From Atopobiaceae bacterium (GTDB lineage Bacteria; Actinomycetota; Coriobacteriia; Coriobacteriales; Atopobiaceae), in NCBI GenBank assembly GCA_017533825.1, contig JAFWIE010000079.1, forward strand, positions 1 to 32,319: DNA of 32,319 bases. The letters run 5' to 3'. Position numbers and translations under genes: made by a program. Shown piece by piece: positions 7,807 to 15,864 of the stretch. The notes below the pieces were generated by a model. The model saw only the letters and a program-made list of their open reading frames with translations. It was not told where the DNA came from and made no database searches. How positions within the stretch are numbered: the first letter of the stretch is position 1; the number at the start of each line of letters is the position of its first letter.

Positions 7807-9954
7807 TCACACGCGCCTGCCCGTTGCCGCGTAGGCGAGGGCATTGACGATGGAGGTGGCGACGGTGCTTCCGCCTTTGCGGCCACGTGCCACGATGGCG
7901 GGAATGCCGAATTCCCTGCAGCAGGCGAGCACCTCGTCCTTTGCCTCGACCACATTGACGAAGCCGACGGGCACCCCGATGACCAATGCGGGCCGTGCTC
8001 CCGTGCGCAGTTGGGCACACAGCTCAAAGAGCGCCGTCGGCGCGTTGCCAACCGCCAGAATCGCGCCGGGACAGCTTGCGAGCGCTTTGCGCATGGCCAT
8101 GGTCGCCCTCGTTTCGTGCGTCGCGCGTGCCGCATCGACGACGTCCGCATCCGTGACAAAGCAGCGCAGCTCGGCGCCCAGACGCGCGAGTGCGGGCTTG
8201 CTGATGCCGGCCTCTGCCATGTGCGTGTCGGTGACGATGGTGCATCCGCGCGCGAGGGCGGCGATACCGGCGCGTGCTGCGTCTCCCGCAAAGACGAGAT
8301 TGTCCACGTAGTCGAAGTCTGCGGTGGTGTGGATCACCCGCTGCAGCACGGCAAGCTCCTCCGTTGGAAGTGAGACGCCCCGCGCGCGCAGGCCAGCTTC
8401 GATGATCTGCATGCTGCGGGCTTCGATTTGGGTGGGCTCGGTGATTCTTGGCTCCGGCGGGGTTGTCGGGGCGGCGCTCGATGCACCCATCTGCATGGCG
8501 CGGTAAATCGCCTCCATGTCGAGGGCAGCGCGCACGGCGTCGGCCAACAGGTCGATCTGTTGGTCCTGGTAGGTGGCGTGGTCGAGCGTGCGAGCCTCGT
8601 CGGGAGAGAGTCCCTTGCGCGTGAGCAGCCATCTGGCAAGCGCGTCTACCGCCTCACCCGTGTCGAACAGGCCATGAAGATAGGTGCCCAAGGCACATCC
8701 GGTGGCACAGCCCTCATCGTCCCCTGAGTCAAGCCGAGCAAAGGGCGTGCCTCCCGAGCGTTGCGTCCTGCCCATGTGAATCTCGTACCCTTGAACCGCC
8801 GTGTCGGCGAGGCCGTCTGCCACGATGCGTGCCCGGACGCGGGTGCGCGTCTTCTGCGTCGAGAAGGTCGTCTCGCAAGGGAGCAACGCCATGCCCGCGA
8901 GCTCCCCGCCGCGCTCGACCCCATCGGGGTCGATGAGACGCATGCCCATCATTTGATAGCCACCACAGATGCCGAGCACGACGGTGCCGGAATCGCACAG
9001 TCTACGGATGGCCATCTCAAGCCCGTTCTGGCGCATCCAAAGGAGGTCATCCATCGTGCTTTTGGTACCGGGGATGATGATGAGGTCGGGTTCGCCGAGA
9101 CTGGCTCGGTCGCTCACATAGCGCATGCCGAGGGCTGCATGGCGCTCGAGTGGCGCGAAGTCGGTGAAGTTCGCGATGCGGGGGAGACGGATGGCGGCAA
9201 CATCGATTGGGCGATGCCCCTCCGTGCGGTGCAGACGCTCCGAGAGGGAGTCCTCGTCGTCGATCTCGGCTCGCACGTACGGGACGACCCCGAGCACGGG
9301 GATGCTCGTGAGTTCCTCGAGCTGGGCGAGGCCTGGTTGGAGCAGGGCGACGTCTCCACGGAACTTGTTGATGACAGTGCCGATGACGCGCGACCGCTCG
9401 TCCGGACGCAGGAGCGCAAGCGTGCCTTGGAGCTGCGCAAAGACGCCTCCGCGATCGATGTCTCCCACGAGGAGCACCGGCGCGTCCACGAGCTCCGCGA
9501 GGCCCATGTTCACGATGTCGCCGTCGCGTAGGTTTATCTCTGCGGGACTGCCCGCGCCCTCGATTACGATGACGTCGTACTCGCGCGCAAGGCTCTCGTA
9601 CGCGGCCATGATCTCGGGGACGAAGGTGTGTTTGAGCGAGAAGTACGTCTTGGCATCGTAGTGCCCGCGCACCTCGCCGCAGACGATGAGCTGGCTTCCC
9701 ACGTCGCTTGACGGCTTGAGCAGGATTGGGTTCATCCGCACGTCCGGCTCGATGCCGGCTGCCTGTGCCTGTACCACCTGAGCACGACCCATCTCGAGGC
9801 CGTCTGATGTCACGTAGCTGTTGAGGGCCATGTTCTGGCTCTTGAAGGGAGCGACGGAGAGGCCGTCTTGGCGAAGTATCCTGCACAGTGCCGTGACGAG
9901 CAGGCTCTTGCCGGCTCCCGACATGGTTCCTTGCACCATGATGCATCGCGTCAT
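7807..9954 (-). CDS. cobQ-cbiC: CobQ-CbiC fusion: adenosylcobyric acid synthase joined to precorrin-8 methylmutase, 715 aa
   Basis: Two cobalamin enzymes in one chain. Residues 1-490 are CobQ/CbiP, which amidates adenosylcobyrinate diamide at four side chains. Its P-loop region is VQGTMSGAGKS, and its glutaminase half has nucleophile Cys330 (VVLGICGGYQMMG) and His427 (GTYLHGLF). A proline/alanine linker (about 488-503) leads to CbiC (504-715), the 1,5-methyl shift enzyme, with catalytic His542 in RVIHTTADFDYVDN and the GGSTVATSIVNAL end motif. Both halves look full length and all key residues are kept. The start at 9954 overlaps the cobD stop by 4 bases (ATGA). The same frame is open upstream to 10464, but that part is a shadow of cobD. 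The two activities act at distant steps, so the fusion probably reflects gene order or dosage, not channelling. Confidence 0.93.
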   Translation of the reverse strand: MTRCIMVQGTMSGAGKSLLVTALCRILRQDGLSVAPFKSQNMALNSYVTSDGLEMGRAQVVQAQAAGIEPDVRMNPILLKPSSDVGSQLIVCGEVRGHYDAKTYFSLKHTFVPEIMAAYESLAREYDVIVIEGAGSPAEINLRDGDIVNMGLAELVDAPVLLVGDIDRGGVFAQLQGTLALLRPDERSRVIGTVINKFRGDVALLQPGLAQLEELTSIPVLGVVPYVRAEIDDEDSLSERLHRTEGHRPIDVAAIRLPRIANFTDFAPLERHAALGMRYVSDRASLGEPDLIIIPGTKSTMDDLLWMRQNGLEMAIRRLCDSGTVVLGICGGYQMMGMRLIDPDGVERGGELAGMALLPCETTFSTQKTRTRVRARIVADGLADTAVQGYEIHMGRTQRSGGTPFARLDSGDDEGCATGCALGTYLHGLFDTGEAVDALARWLLTRKGLSPDEARTLDHATYQDQQIDLLADAVRAALDMEAIYRAMQMGASSAAPTTPPEPRITEPTQIEARSMQIIEAGLRARGVSLPTEELAVLQRVIHTTADFDYVDNLVFAGDAARAGIAALARGCTIVTDTHMAEAGISKPALARLGAELRCFVTDADVVDAARATHETRATMAMRKALASCPGAILAVGNAPTALFELCAQLRTGARPALVIGVPVGFVNVVEAKDEVLACCREFGIPAIVARGRKGGSTVATSIVNALAYAATGRRV

Positions 9955-11000
9955 GTATGTGTCACTTCCCAGGCGTGTAACAGTTGGTCGTTGTCCCGCG
10001 CGTCGCGCACGGCCACGCGATACCAACCCGGGCCGAGTCCGTCGTAGTCGCCACAATCGCGGATGAGGACGCCCTCGCGTTCGAGGCGTGCCGCAAGGTC
10101 GGGTGTCTGGTCGTAGAGGAGCAGGTAGTTGGCCTCGCTGCGGATGACGCGACACCCCGATGTCCTCAGTGCGGAGGCGAGGCGCTCGCGTTCTTGCGAG
10201 ACGATCGCTCGTACGCGGGCGGCGTAGTCCTTCTCGGCGAGAGCTGCGACACCTGCCTCCTGTGCCACGCTCGAGACAGGCCACGGCTGACCTGCCTCTG
10301 CCATGAGGCGCAGCAGGTTGTGGTCTGCACAGGCGCACCAACCGAGCCTGAGGCCGGCCATGCCGTAGAACTTGGTGAAGGCGCGCAGGACGAGGACGCT
10401 GTGGAGGGGGAGCGTGCGAAGGAGGCTGTGCGCCTGGGGCTCGTCGAGGAAGTCGACGAAGCACTCGTCTAGCGCAAGCAGCGTCCCCGTGGCATCACAA
10501 CGCTCGACGATGAGGTCGAGTAGGGCAGGATTGGTGGTTCGGCCCGTCGGGTTGTTTGGCTCGCACAGGACGAGAACGTCGAGTGCGGGCGTGATGCGGT
10601 CGAGAATGCCGTTGTCCAGGGCAAAGTCGTTCGATTCGAGAAGCCGATACGCCTCGACCGTGCACCCTGCGCGTTCGAACGCAATCCGATACTCGCTAAA
10701 GGTTGGTGCCGTCACGAGTGCGCGTCGCGGCCTGAGGGCGAGTGCCAGGCGGTCGATGAGGTCGCCCGCGCCGTTGCCGACAAGGATGTCCTTCTCGTCG
10801 AGGTTGTGCGTGCGGGCGAGAGCGCGGCGGAGGGCGCGACAGTTTGGGTCTGGGTAGCGGTCGGCATGTTCGAGGGCGACCGTCGCCGCGGCTCGTGCCG
10901 ATGCGGGTATTCCCAGCGGGCTCGTGTTGCTCGAGAAGTCCAAGGGCAGGCGGCCGTGCTCGTCCCAGTAGTCTGCCCAGCGCCCGCCATGCATCCGCAT
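9951..11000 (-). CDS. cobD: L-threonine-O-3-phosphate decarboxylase CobD, 349 aa
   Basis: PLP enzyme of the histidinol-phosphate aminotransferase-like group that makes (R)-1-amino-2-propanol O-phosphate, the linker used by CbiB. Visible marks: the N-terminal DFSSNTSPLGIP motif, NGAGDLIDRLAL (cofactor phosphate binding), CEPNNPTGR, LALDECFVDF with the pyridine-contacting Asp, and RAFTKFYGMAGLRLGW with the Schiff-base lysine. TKFY and GLRLGW separate CobD and HisC from ordinary aspartate aminotransferases; the CobD assignment rests on the cobalamin setting. GGAGGAGGG abuts the ATG at 11000 and sits at better spacing for the in-frame ATG at 10994, so translation may start at the latter (347 aa). 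It is first in a two-gene unit with cobQ-cbiC and is cut off from cbiB by a repeat block. Confidence 0.9.
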   Translation of the reverse strand: MRMHGGRWADYWDEHGRLPLDFSSNTSPLGIPASARAAATVALEHADRYPDPNCRALRRALARTHNLDEKDILVGNGAGDLIDRLALALRPRRALVTAPTFSEYRIAFERAGCTVEAYRLLESNDFALDNGILDRITPALDVLVLCEPNNPTGRTTNPALLDLIVERCDATGTLLALDECFVDFLDEPQAHSLLRTLPLHSVLVLRAFTKFYGMAGLRLGWCACADHNLLRLMAEAGQPWPVSSVAQEAGVAALAEKDYAARVRAIVSQERERLASALRTSGCRVIRSEANYLLLYDQTPDLAARLEREGVLIRDCGDYDGLGPGWYRVAVRDARDNDQLLHAWEVTHT

Positions 11001-11179
11001 CCCTCCTCCTCTCGTTGGCGTCCATCCCGGTACGTTTACCCGTGGCGATCGATGCCTTAGTGTAGCCCAGTTGGTGTGGTTTGCGGGTCGTACGACATCC
11101 CGATTACAGTAGGCATCCCGTTTGGGCCAGTACCTGTTTAGCGGGGCAGGTTTCAAGATGTGACTTCCGCGGACTCCAC

Positions 11180-11303
11180 CCGAATAACCTCCCAAAATGA
11201 GCCAAAATGGCCCCTCCGAGGAGGTTGTTCGGAATGGGCCCGGACAGAATCCGAATAAGCTCCCGCAACAGGCCGAATCAGCTAACTTTGGGAGGTTGTT
11301 CGG
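11180..11303. repeat. Palindromic repeat unit, copy 1 (124 bp, two 53-bp hairpins)
   Basis: Two 53-bp arms, 11180-11232 and 11251-11303, separated by 18 bases. Each arm begins with CCGAATAA and ends with GGAGGTTGTTCGG, so each can fold on itself. The outer ends of the unit, CCGAATAACCTCCCAAAA and its near-complement at 11286-11303, also form a terminal inverted repeat. It lies in the 492-base gene-free gap between cbiB and cobD. Confidence 0.92.
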
Positions 11304-11344
11304 TCGGCGGTCTTGGTAGCCATAGCGTATGAGTGATGGCCAAC

Positions 11345-11468
11345 CCGAACAACCTCCCAAAATAACCTAAAACGGCCTCTTCGAGGAGGTTATTCGGTTT
11401 TAGCCCAGGTCGAATCCGAATAAGTTCGCGAAAGCCCCCGAATCAGATTCTTTTGGGAGGTTATTCGG
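11345..11468. repeat. Palindromic repeat unit, copy 2 (124 bp)
   Basis: Second copy in the same direction, 41 bases after the first, with arms at 11345-11397 and 11416-11468. The arm lengths (53 and 53) and the 18-base spacer match copy 1 exactly, although the inner bases have diverged. Its right end, TTTTGGGAGGTTATTCGG, is the exact complement of the left end of copy 1 (18 of 18), so the whole 289-bp block is bounded by perfect inverted repeats. It ends 24 bases beyond the cbiB stop. Confidence 0.92.
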
Positions 11469-11492
11469 GTGGAGGTCGGGTAGCGAAAGGTG

Positions 11493-12473
11493 CTAGGCAT
11501 GCAGGCGGAGACCCACGCGCTTACGTGCGACCTCCACGGTGCAACAGCACGCAAGGCACAGGACGCTGCCCACGCACATGAGGCGGCTTGCTCGGGTGAT
11601 GTCGTCAGGAGTCGGATCGCGTGTGGCGTCCCCGATGGTGGGCTTGTCGTGTCGCTGCCCGAAGTACCACGCGGGACCAGCGAGTTCGATGCCGAGGGCA
11701 CCCGCCATGGCAGACTCGGTCTGCGCAGAGTTGGGGCTCGCGTGCTTGCGTCGGTCGCGGCGCCAGATGCGCCATGCACCTTGCGCGTCCTCTTCACACA
11801 GTGCGGCTGAGGCGACGAGGAGCAGTGCGGCGACGCGCGAGGGCAGGTAGTTCGCTACATCGTCGGCATGCGCGGCGGCACGGCCAAAGTACAGGTACCG
11901 TTCGTTGCGGTAGCCTACCATGCTGTCCATTGTGTTGATTGCCTTGTACGCGAGCCCAAGCGGCGCACCGCCGATGAAGAGATGCAGCATGGGGGCGACG
12001 ACCCCATCCGAGAAGCTCTCGGCTACCGATTCTATGGCGGCGCGGATAACCCCTTGCGCGGAGAGTCGCTCGGTGTCGCGGCCGACGATGCGGCCCACCG
12101 CTTTGCGTGCGTCGGTGAGCGTCGACGTCTGAAGTTGGTTCTGAACGTTTGCCGCCTCGTCCCACAACCCGCGCATCGCGAGGCACTGCCATCCCCAAAC
12201 GATCTCGAGCGCCGTTCCCAGCGCGGGATGCACCTTGCGGGCACCCCACAACGTCGTGTGGGAGACCACAAGCGTTCCACCGGTCATCACGAACGCGAGC
12301 AGGCGTCCCGCGATGACCTCTCCTTGCGGCGTCTGTGGGAATTGAGCACGGAGGAACGTCTCCAGTTCTTCGATGGCTCCTCCCATGACCACGACGGGAT
12401 GGCGAATCCAACCGGGATCGCCCAACACGGCGTCGATGGCAAGCGCGGCAGCGCAAGTGAGGGCATGGCTCAT
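11493..12473 (-). CDS. cbiB: Adenosylcobinamide-phosphate synthase CbiB, 326 aa
   Basis: Membrane enzyme that joins aminopropanol phosphate to adenosylcobyric acid. Family marks: the N-terminal AIDAVLGDPGWIRHPVVVMG motif, the loop ESVAESFSDGVVAPM (about 168-182), the segment AYKAINTMDSMVGYRNERY with the conserved Asp and Arg, FGRAAAHADDVANYLPSR, and the C-terminal NSAQTESAMAGALGIELAGP motif. Hydrophobic helices alternate with these loops, as expected for an integral membrane protein. The length is typical. The ATG at 12473 overlaps the cobC stop by 4 bases; the frame is open to 12539 but only as a shadow of cobC. It is the last gene of the cobT-cobU-cobS string and works with CobD, encoded just beyond the repeat block. 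Confidence 0.93.
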   Translation of the reverse strand: MSHALTCAAALAIDAVLGDPGWIRHPVVVMGGAIEELETFLRAQFPQTPQGEVIAGRLLAFVMTGGTLVVSHTTLWGARKVHPALGTALEIVWGWQCLAMRGLWDEAANVQNQLQTSTLTDARKAVGRIVGRDTERLSAQGVIRAAIESVAESFSDGVVAPMLHLFIGGAPLGLAYKAINTMDSMVGYRNERYLYFGRAAAHADDVANYLPSRVAALLLVASAALCEEDAQGAWRIWRRDRRKHASPNSAQTESAMAGALGIELAGPAWYFGQRHDKPTIGDATRDPTPDDITRASRLMCVGSVLCLACCCTVEVARKRVGLRLHA

Positions 12474-13075
12474 TGCTGCGAATCCTTCCTCCGATGGTCG
12501 GTCTCGCTTATGAGGCGTAGGGTGTGCTCGCGTTCCCATGCGGAGTCATCGAGCATGAGGCCGCATCCATGCTTCGTCTGCCAGGAGAAGAACTCTCGGC
12601 GCGGAATGCCGAAGCAATCCATCACGGCCATGATCGTTCCGCCATGGGCCACGATGGTGAGGACATCCATGTCTTGCGACTGCGCCTCGTGAACGAGCCG
12701 TGTGAACGCATCGCATACCCGTGCGGAGAACTCGTCCCGCGACTCTCCACCGGGGCATCGCCCCACGCAGCCATTCTCCACCCATGCCCGGTAGTCGGCG
12801 TCTTGCTCCATCATCTCCTGGTGGGTTCGCCCCTCCGCCGTGCCGAAGTCCATCTCCTCCAAACCGGACACCTCGACGAGACACGCACCGGGAAAGATGA
12901 GCTCTGCCGTCTGTCTGGTGCGTTGAAGGGAAGTGACGTACACGTGCGTCGGGATGTGCGAGGCGGCCTCGAGCTCGTGGGCGCCTGCGGGCGAGAGGGG
13001 ATCGTCGGTGCGGCCAACGTAGCGATGCTCCTCTTGCAGCATGGTGCGACCGTGTCGGATTATCTCGATTCTCAT
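12470..13075 (-). CDS. cobC: Alpha-ribazole phosphatase-like histidine phosphatase CobC, 201 aa
   Basis: Histidine phosphatase superfamily protein. The phospho-accepting His8 lies in the RHGRT signature (residues 7-11). Further marks are YVGRTDDPLSPAG, the TSLQRTRQTAELIFPG segment with the second conserved arginine, EMDFGTAEG, and the second histidine in IVAHGGTIMAVM. In this setting the likely job is to remove the phosphate from alpha-ribazole-5'-phosphate or from adenosylcobalamin-5'-phosphate at the end of nucleotide loop assembly. The family also contains broad phosphatases and mutases, so the substrate is inferred from context. It overlaps both neighbours by 4 bases (ATGA), indicating tight translational coupling. 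Confidence 0.85.
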   Translation of the reverse strand: MRIEIIRHGRTMLQEEHRYVGRTDDPLSPAGAHELEAASHIPTHVYVTSLQRTRQTAELIFPGACLVEVSGLEEMDFGTAEGRTHQEMMEQDADYRAWVENGCVGRCPGGESRDEFSARVCDAFTRLVHEAQSQDMDVLTIVAHGGTIMAVMDCFGIPRREFFSWQTKHGCGLMLDDSAWEREHTLRLISETDHRRKDSQQ

Positions 13076-13404
13076 GCGAGCTCACCCTTAAGCACCTGGG
13101 GCAGGCCGCAGCATATGCGCACGACGCAATCGGCGCGTTCTGCGAGCAGGCAGGCAAGGCGGCCGGCATCCTCACGCTGTGCTCGCTGAGCGGCATCGAG
13201 GGGGACCACCCCGCCTCCAACCTCGCATGCAATCACGACGTCGTGGGTGGCAAGCTCGTCGGCGAGTCGCGCGAGGTCGGCGTGGGGAGGCACGTTTTGC
13301 GCGTCCCACACTGCATGACGGGCGAGCTCTTCCTCGTCCCATCCCATCGCTTGCCGCACGAAGGTGCGCTTGCCCGCGAATGCGGGCCCGGTGACGAACA
13401 TCAT
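13072..13404 (-). CDS. Short CobU-like P-loop protein, 110 aa
   Basis: Resembles a CobU (adenosylcobinamide kinase/guanylyltransferase) missing its middle. The N-terminus keeps a P-loop, TGPAFAGKRTF. The C-terminal half follows the CobU pattern: VVIACEVGGGVVPLDAAQR, then ADCVVRICCGLPQVLKG, as in VVTNEV and VAGLPNVLKG of the full CobU encoded nearby. The region that in CobU carries the guanylylated histidine and the WDDE-type segment is reduced to WDEEELARHAVWDAQ. GGAGG lies 7 bases upstream of the double ATG at 13404, and the gene overlaps cobS and cobC by 4 bases each, so it looks expressed and kept, not a decayed remnant. It could be a kinase-only form, a partner of full CobU, or a regulator; the sequence does not decide. 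Confidence 0.8.
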   Translation of the reverse strand: MMFVTGPAFAGKRTFVRQAMGWDEEELARHAVWDAQNVPPHADLARLADELATHDVVIACEVGGGVVPLDAAQRAQREDAGRLACLLAERADCVVRICCGLPQVLKGELA

Positions 13405-14174
13405 AGGATTGCCTCCAAGCACTGCACTATATATAGTGATGCAAGCATCCAGAGCTCGCTCGTCTGGACGTACCAACCGCAGAGGTCTCCGGAAAGTCCG
13501 CCGAACTGTCGCACCACTACGAATCGATACCATGCGAAGGCGAGCACGGCGGCGATGACCGTGCTCCATCCGCCTGTAGTCGCGAGCACGGCTGACGTTG
13601 CCGTTGCGATGAGGGCGCAGCCCCACCTCACGATCGTGCGGTCGGATGCCTCGGCGAACGAACGCGCGAGTCCGTCGTGGGGCGCCAGGGGAAACGCCGC
13701 CACGGAGAGGCCCGAGAGGCTGCGGCTCAACACATAGGGGAGTATCAAGCACGTGGGCGGTACGGATGGAAGCTCCGCCCACAGGACGAAAGTCGCCAGC
13801 AGGAGCAGTGCCAGGTGCATGACGCCAAACGTGCCGATGTGAGGGTCCTTGAGGATGAGCCGCATGCGTTCTGGCTCACGATGGCTTGCGCGTGCGTCCC
13901 AGGTGTCGCAGAACCCATCGAGGTGGATGCCGCCCGTCACGACCAGTGGCAGCGCGGTGAGCACGAGCGCACGCACGAGAGAAGAGAGACCCAAGGCAGT
14001 GCTCATTTGCGCACAACCTACCGCAAGCAGACCGATGACCAATCCTACCAGCGGAAACGCGACGAGCATGAAGCGCGTGGAGTCCTTGTCCCAGGCAAAC
14101 TGGGGCATGGGAATTGCAGAGAACATCGAGAATACGATGGCGATTGACTTGGTCGCCGTCCTCAGCACGCGCAC
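13401..14174 (-). CDS. cobS: Adenosylcobinamide-GDP ribazoletransferase CobS, 257 aa
   Basis: Integral membrane cobalamin synthase that joins GDP-activated cobinamide to alpha-ribazole or its phosphate. The family's signature lies in GGIHLDGFCDTWDARAS (about 84-100), with acidic residues for Mg binding, followed by KDPHIGTFGVMHLAL. The C-terminus holds RQFGGLSGDLCGWYVQTSEL. Five to seven hydrophobic helices are apparent. The start is taken as GTG at 14174, with AAGGGGG upstream, giving the usual ~255 residues and a 13-base overlap with cobU; GTG at 14168 is possible but badly spaced. The stop overlaps the next gene by 4 bases. Confidence 0.92.
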   Translation of the reverse strand: MRVLRTATKSIAIVFSMFSAIPMPQFAWDKDSTRFMLVAFPLVGLVIGLLAVGCAQMSTALGLSSLVRALVLTALPLVVTGGIHLDGFCDTWDARASHREPERMRLILKDPHIGTFGVMHLALLLLATFVLWAELPSVPPTCLILPYVLSRSLSGLSVAAFPLAPHDGLARSFAEASDRTIVRWGCALIATATSAVLATTGGWSTVIAAVLAFAWYRFVVVRQFGGLSGDLCGWYVQTSELWMLASLYIVQCLEAIL

Positions 14175-14704
14175 GGTCGCACCCCCTTGAGCACGTTGGG
14201 AAGCCCGGCGACGACCTCGCATGCGAAGTCGGCATCGATGGCAAGGGTGCGGTTGATGCGACCGAGTGCCTGCAGGTACGGGAGGGTGTCGCCCTCGTAG
14301 TCGGTGCCGGCAAGACAAACCTCGTTGGTGACGACGGTGAGGTTGCGGCAGTGGGCGTTGAGGTGTCGGACGCCTGCGATGACGGCATCGGCCGCCTGTG
14401 GCCTCGTCGCCGTGGGCCCGACGCCCAGGCCGTACATCTCGTTCGAAAGCAAGTTTCCCAGACAGTCGAGCAGCACGTTGGCATCGCGGGGAACCTCGAG
14501 CGCTGTGAGGTCACGGTAACACTCGAGCGTGGCAAAGCCATAGTCTGCCCTGCGCGCGCGGTGTCGCGCGATGCGCGCCTTGCATTCATCGTCCCACGGC
14601 ATCATGGTCGCGACGTATGTGCGCCGTCCCGCCAGACCGAGCGCCATCGCCTCGGCAAAGGCGCTCTTCCCGCTGGCCGCTCCTCCTACGATGAGTGAGA
14701 ACAC
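14162..14704 (-). CDS. cobU: Adenosylcobinamide kinase/guanylyltransferase CobU, 180 aa
   Basis: Bifunctional enzyme that phosphorylates adenosylcobinamide and then transfers GMP to it. Visible marks: P-loop VGGAASGKS near the N-terminus, YVATMMPWDDECKARIARHRARR with the histidine expected to carry GMP, LLDCLGNLLSNEMYG as Walker-B-like segment, VVTNEV, and the C-terminal VAGLPNVLKG. The length matches the family. It starts with GTG at 14704, preceded by GAAGGGAG; longer readings upstream are shadows of cobT. An 89-base gap separates it from cobT, the only sizeable gap between cbiA and cbiB. A second, shortened CobU-like gene follows cobS. Confidence 0.93.
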   Translation of the reverse strand: MFSLIVGGAASGKSAFAEAMALGLAGRRTYVATMMPWDDECKARIARHRARRADYGFATLECYRDLTALEVPRDANVLLDCLGNLLSNEMYGLGVGPTATRPQAADAVIAGVRHLNAHCRNLTVVTNEVCLAGTDYEGDTLPYLQALGRINRTLAIDADFACEVVAGLPNVLKGVRPCAC

Positions 14705-14793
14705 GCTTCTCCCTTCTTGGCGTTCGGTTTCCAAATGCGCGATTCCGCAGCGGGGAGGCAGACGCGACTGCTTTTCCCGCAGCGAGATCGCTG

Positions 14794-15864
14794 TCACGAT
14801 TGCGCTTCGGGTTGGTAGCCGTCGATATCGAGCTGGTCGAGGGTGCTCGTGCGATGGTATGCCTCGAGCGCCACATCGAGAAGCCCGAGGGCTGCGACGG
14901 CTCCAGTTCCCTCGCCCAGATGCATGCCCGCGTGAATCGGTGCATCGAGTTCCAGCGCGTCGAGCAGCAAGCGCGCGACGGGTTCGGCTGAGACGTGACT
15001 GCCAAACAGGACGAATCGACATGCGGGACACAGCCTCACGGCACATGCTGCGGCAGCGAGCGTGATGATGCCGTCGAGCAGGACGGGCACGCGATAGCGC
15101 GCTCCGCCGAGGCAGATGCCACAGATCGTGGCCAGGTCGAAGCCGCCGACCTTCATGAGGACGTCGATGGCGTCGCTGCTGTCGGGCTGGTTCGTCTCGA
15201 GCGCCGACTCGATGATGGCGACCTTGTGCGCGATTCCTTCGGCCGAGAGACCCGTCCCGGGACCGACAAGCTCCACGGGTGACCGACCAAACAGGGCACA
15301 GGCGACGGCACACGACGTCGTGGTGTTGCCAATGCCCATCTCGCCCGTGAGCACGATGGAAGCACCCGTCTCCTTGCGCTCGCGCACCAAGTCGATGCCA
15401 AGCTCGATGGCACGTACACATTCGTCGTGCGTCATGGCGGGGCCGCGGGTGATGTCGCCCGTGCCGCCAGGGCGTATGGGTTGCGTGCGCACGTTGGGAA
15501 TGTGCGGTCCCTCGAGCATGCCCACGTCTACCGTTAGGACCTCGCAGTTCGCATGGCGCGCCATCTGGCAAACGGTGCTCTGACCAGCGCCGATGGCGTG
15601 AGCCATGATGCGCGTCACCGAGGCGTCGGAAGCGCTTACGCTGTGGCGTACGACGCCGTTATCGGCGCAGGCTACGATGAGCGTACGCTTGTCCAGGGTG
15701 ACGTTGGCAGTGCCTACTATGCCAGCAAGTTGCACGACAAGGTCTTCGAGCATGCCGAGTCCCCCGACTGGCTTGGCAAGGCCGTTCCACTGCTTCCGCG
15801 CGGTGTCCATGGCCGCGCCGTCGGCCTGCCCGACCTCGGCAATCGTTCGCGCTAGGGTGGTCAT
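14794..15864 (-). CDS. cobT: Nicotinate-nucleotide-dimethylbenzimidazole phosphoribosyltransferase CobT, 356 aa
   Basis: Makes alpha-ribazole-5'-phosphate from the lower-ligand base and nicotinate mononucleotide. Marks: KPVGGLGMLEDL (about 31-42), VACADNGVV, the GAGQSTVCQMARH segment, LTGEMGIGNTTTSCAV (phosphoribosyl binding), VGPGTGLSAEG, and near the C-terminus GMHLGEGTGAVAAL with the catalytic glutamate at about 318. Its start at 15864 overlaps the cbiA stop by 4 bases and has GGAGG 9 bases upstream. No gene for making dimethylbenzimidazole (bza or bluB) is in the window, so the base used by this organism cannot be told. The frame open upstream to 16896 is a shadow of cbiA. Confidence 0.94.
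   Translation of the reverse strand: MTTLARTIAEVGQADGAAMDTARKQWNGLAKPVGGLGMLEDLVVQLAGIVGTANVTLDKRTLIVACADNGVVRHSVSASDASVTRIMAHAIGAGQSTVCQMARHANCEVLTVDVGMLEGPHIPNVRTQPIRPGGTGDITRGPAMTHDECVRAIELGIDLVRERKETGASIVLTGEMGIGNTTTSCAVACALFGRSPVELVGPGTGLSAEGIAHKVAIIESALETNQPDSSDAIDVLMKVGGFDLATICGICLGGARYRVPVLLDGIITLAAAACAVRLCPACRFVLFGSHVSAEPVARLLLDALELDAPIHAGMHLGEGTGAVAALGLLDVALEAYHRTSTLDQLDIDGYQPEAQS

Noticed and set aside
9955..10464. Upstream extension of the cobQ-cbiC frame to 885 residues
   Set aside because: The extension is arginine/proline-rich shadow sequence over cobD. CobQ motifs begin right after the ATG at 9954, which overlaps the cobD stop in the ATGA style used throughout the cluster.
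11001..11180. Second cobalamin riboswitch upstream of cobD
   Set aside because: No B12 box (AGCCAGGAGACC-like) or GCCACTG element was found on the minus strand in this gap. The region upstream of cbiF-cbiG was also searched with the same result.
14705..15571. Long N-terminal extension of the CobU frame
   Set aside because: It is the antisense-frame shadow of cobT on the same strand, with no family motifs. GTG at 14704 has a ribosome site and gives the normal CobU length.
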